Positions 63,981 through 64,000 of a stretch of 64,000 bases of DNA are shown here, one piece after another. Position numbers and translations under genes: made by a program. Source of the DNA: Microbacterium sp. MAH-37. Lineage in GTDB: Bacteria; Actinomycetota; Actinomycetes; Actinomycetales; Microbacteriaceae. The number at the start of each line of letters is the position of its first letter. Within the stretch, counting starts at the first letter, position 1. The stretch covers positions 248,001-312,000 of the forward strand of contig NZ_WSEN01000009.1 of the NCBI RefSeq assembly GCF_009758255.1, given 5' to 3'. Below the pieces are notes generated by a model. That model did not search any database. It saw only the letters and a list, made by a program, of their open reading frames with translations, and had not been told where the DNA came from.

Positions 63981-64000
63981 GCCCCGTCTTCGGACGGGGC
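63981..64000 (+). terminator. UUCG hairpin after qcrB (at window edge)
   Basis: GCCCCGTC-TTCG-GACGGGGC: an 8-bp stem capped by a stable UUCG tetraloop, 29 bases past the qcrB stop. Any T-run lies beyond the window. Confidence 0.75.

Overview
The window is 64 kb of GC-rich, gene-dense actinobacterial chromosome. It most probably comes from Microbacterium or a close relative in Microbacteriaceae. The support is two ClpP paralogues, WhiA, an RbpA-type protein, the uvrC-rapZ-whiA-gap-pgk-tpiA-secG gene order, a cytochrome bcc operon with a diheme QcrC, leaderless promoters, and heavy use of the word GGATGC/GCATCC. The genus is an inference from gene content; no 16S or other marker is present. I see no phage, insertion sequence, CRISPR array or rRNA. 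No gene-free stretch exceeds 300 bases.

Layout. 0-8.5 kb: a partial LysR regulator, then a minus-strand operon for a family-5 (Opp/Dpp-type) ABC importer whose first gene fuses a ROK repressor to a Gfo/Idh/MocA oxidoreductase. A paired operator-like motif lies upstream. 8.6-14.3 kb: M3 peptidase, methyltransferase (with two mutually exclusive hairpins at its 5' end), MFS exporter, epoxide hydrolase, GyrI-like protein. 14.3-24 kb: the proteolysis/folding block clpX...clpP2-clpP1-TPR-tig, split by a deoxyribose catabolic operon (SorC regulator, deoC, an aldehyde dehydrogenase and a truncated aldehyde dehydrogenase); then tRNA-Pro and tRNA-Gly.

24-28.3 kb is an accessory island: a membrane-anchored HEVGH metalloprotease-like protein, then a four-gene SipW-type secretion cluster. 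The cluster has three exported proteins with SipW-cognate signal regions and a signal peptidase fused to a surface-protein domain ending in a LATTG sorting signal. 28.3-39.8 kb is core: rbpA, secG, tpiA, pgk, gap, sodA, whiA, rapZ, uvrC, uvrA. 39.8-45 kb is a nitrate assimilation operon (narK, nasA, FAD/BFD reductase) behind a well-spaced GlnR-like box. 45-49.1 kb is a MoxR/DUF58/DUF4129 membrane operon.

49.2-56.1 kb: OhrR-type regulator divergent from a small cysteine protein, a TfoX-N protein, uvrB, two paralogous Tat-exported proteins, coaE and rpsA. 56.3-64 kb: 5'-3' exonuclease, PHP phosphoesterase, trpD, then ctaE-qcrC-qcrA-qcrB of the bcc-aa3 respiratory supercomplex, ending in a hairpin at the window edge.

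Best candidates for novelty are the SipW/LATTG fusion cluster, the ROK-oxidoreductase fusion with its operator pair, the alternative hairpins at 10.7 kb, the GlnR-like box, and the translationally coupled short aldehyde dehydrogenase without catalytic residues.
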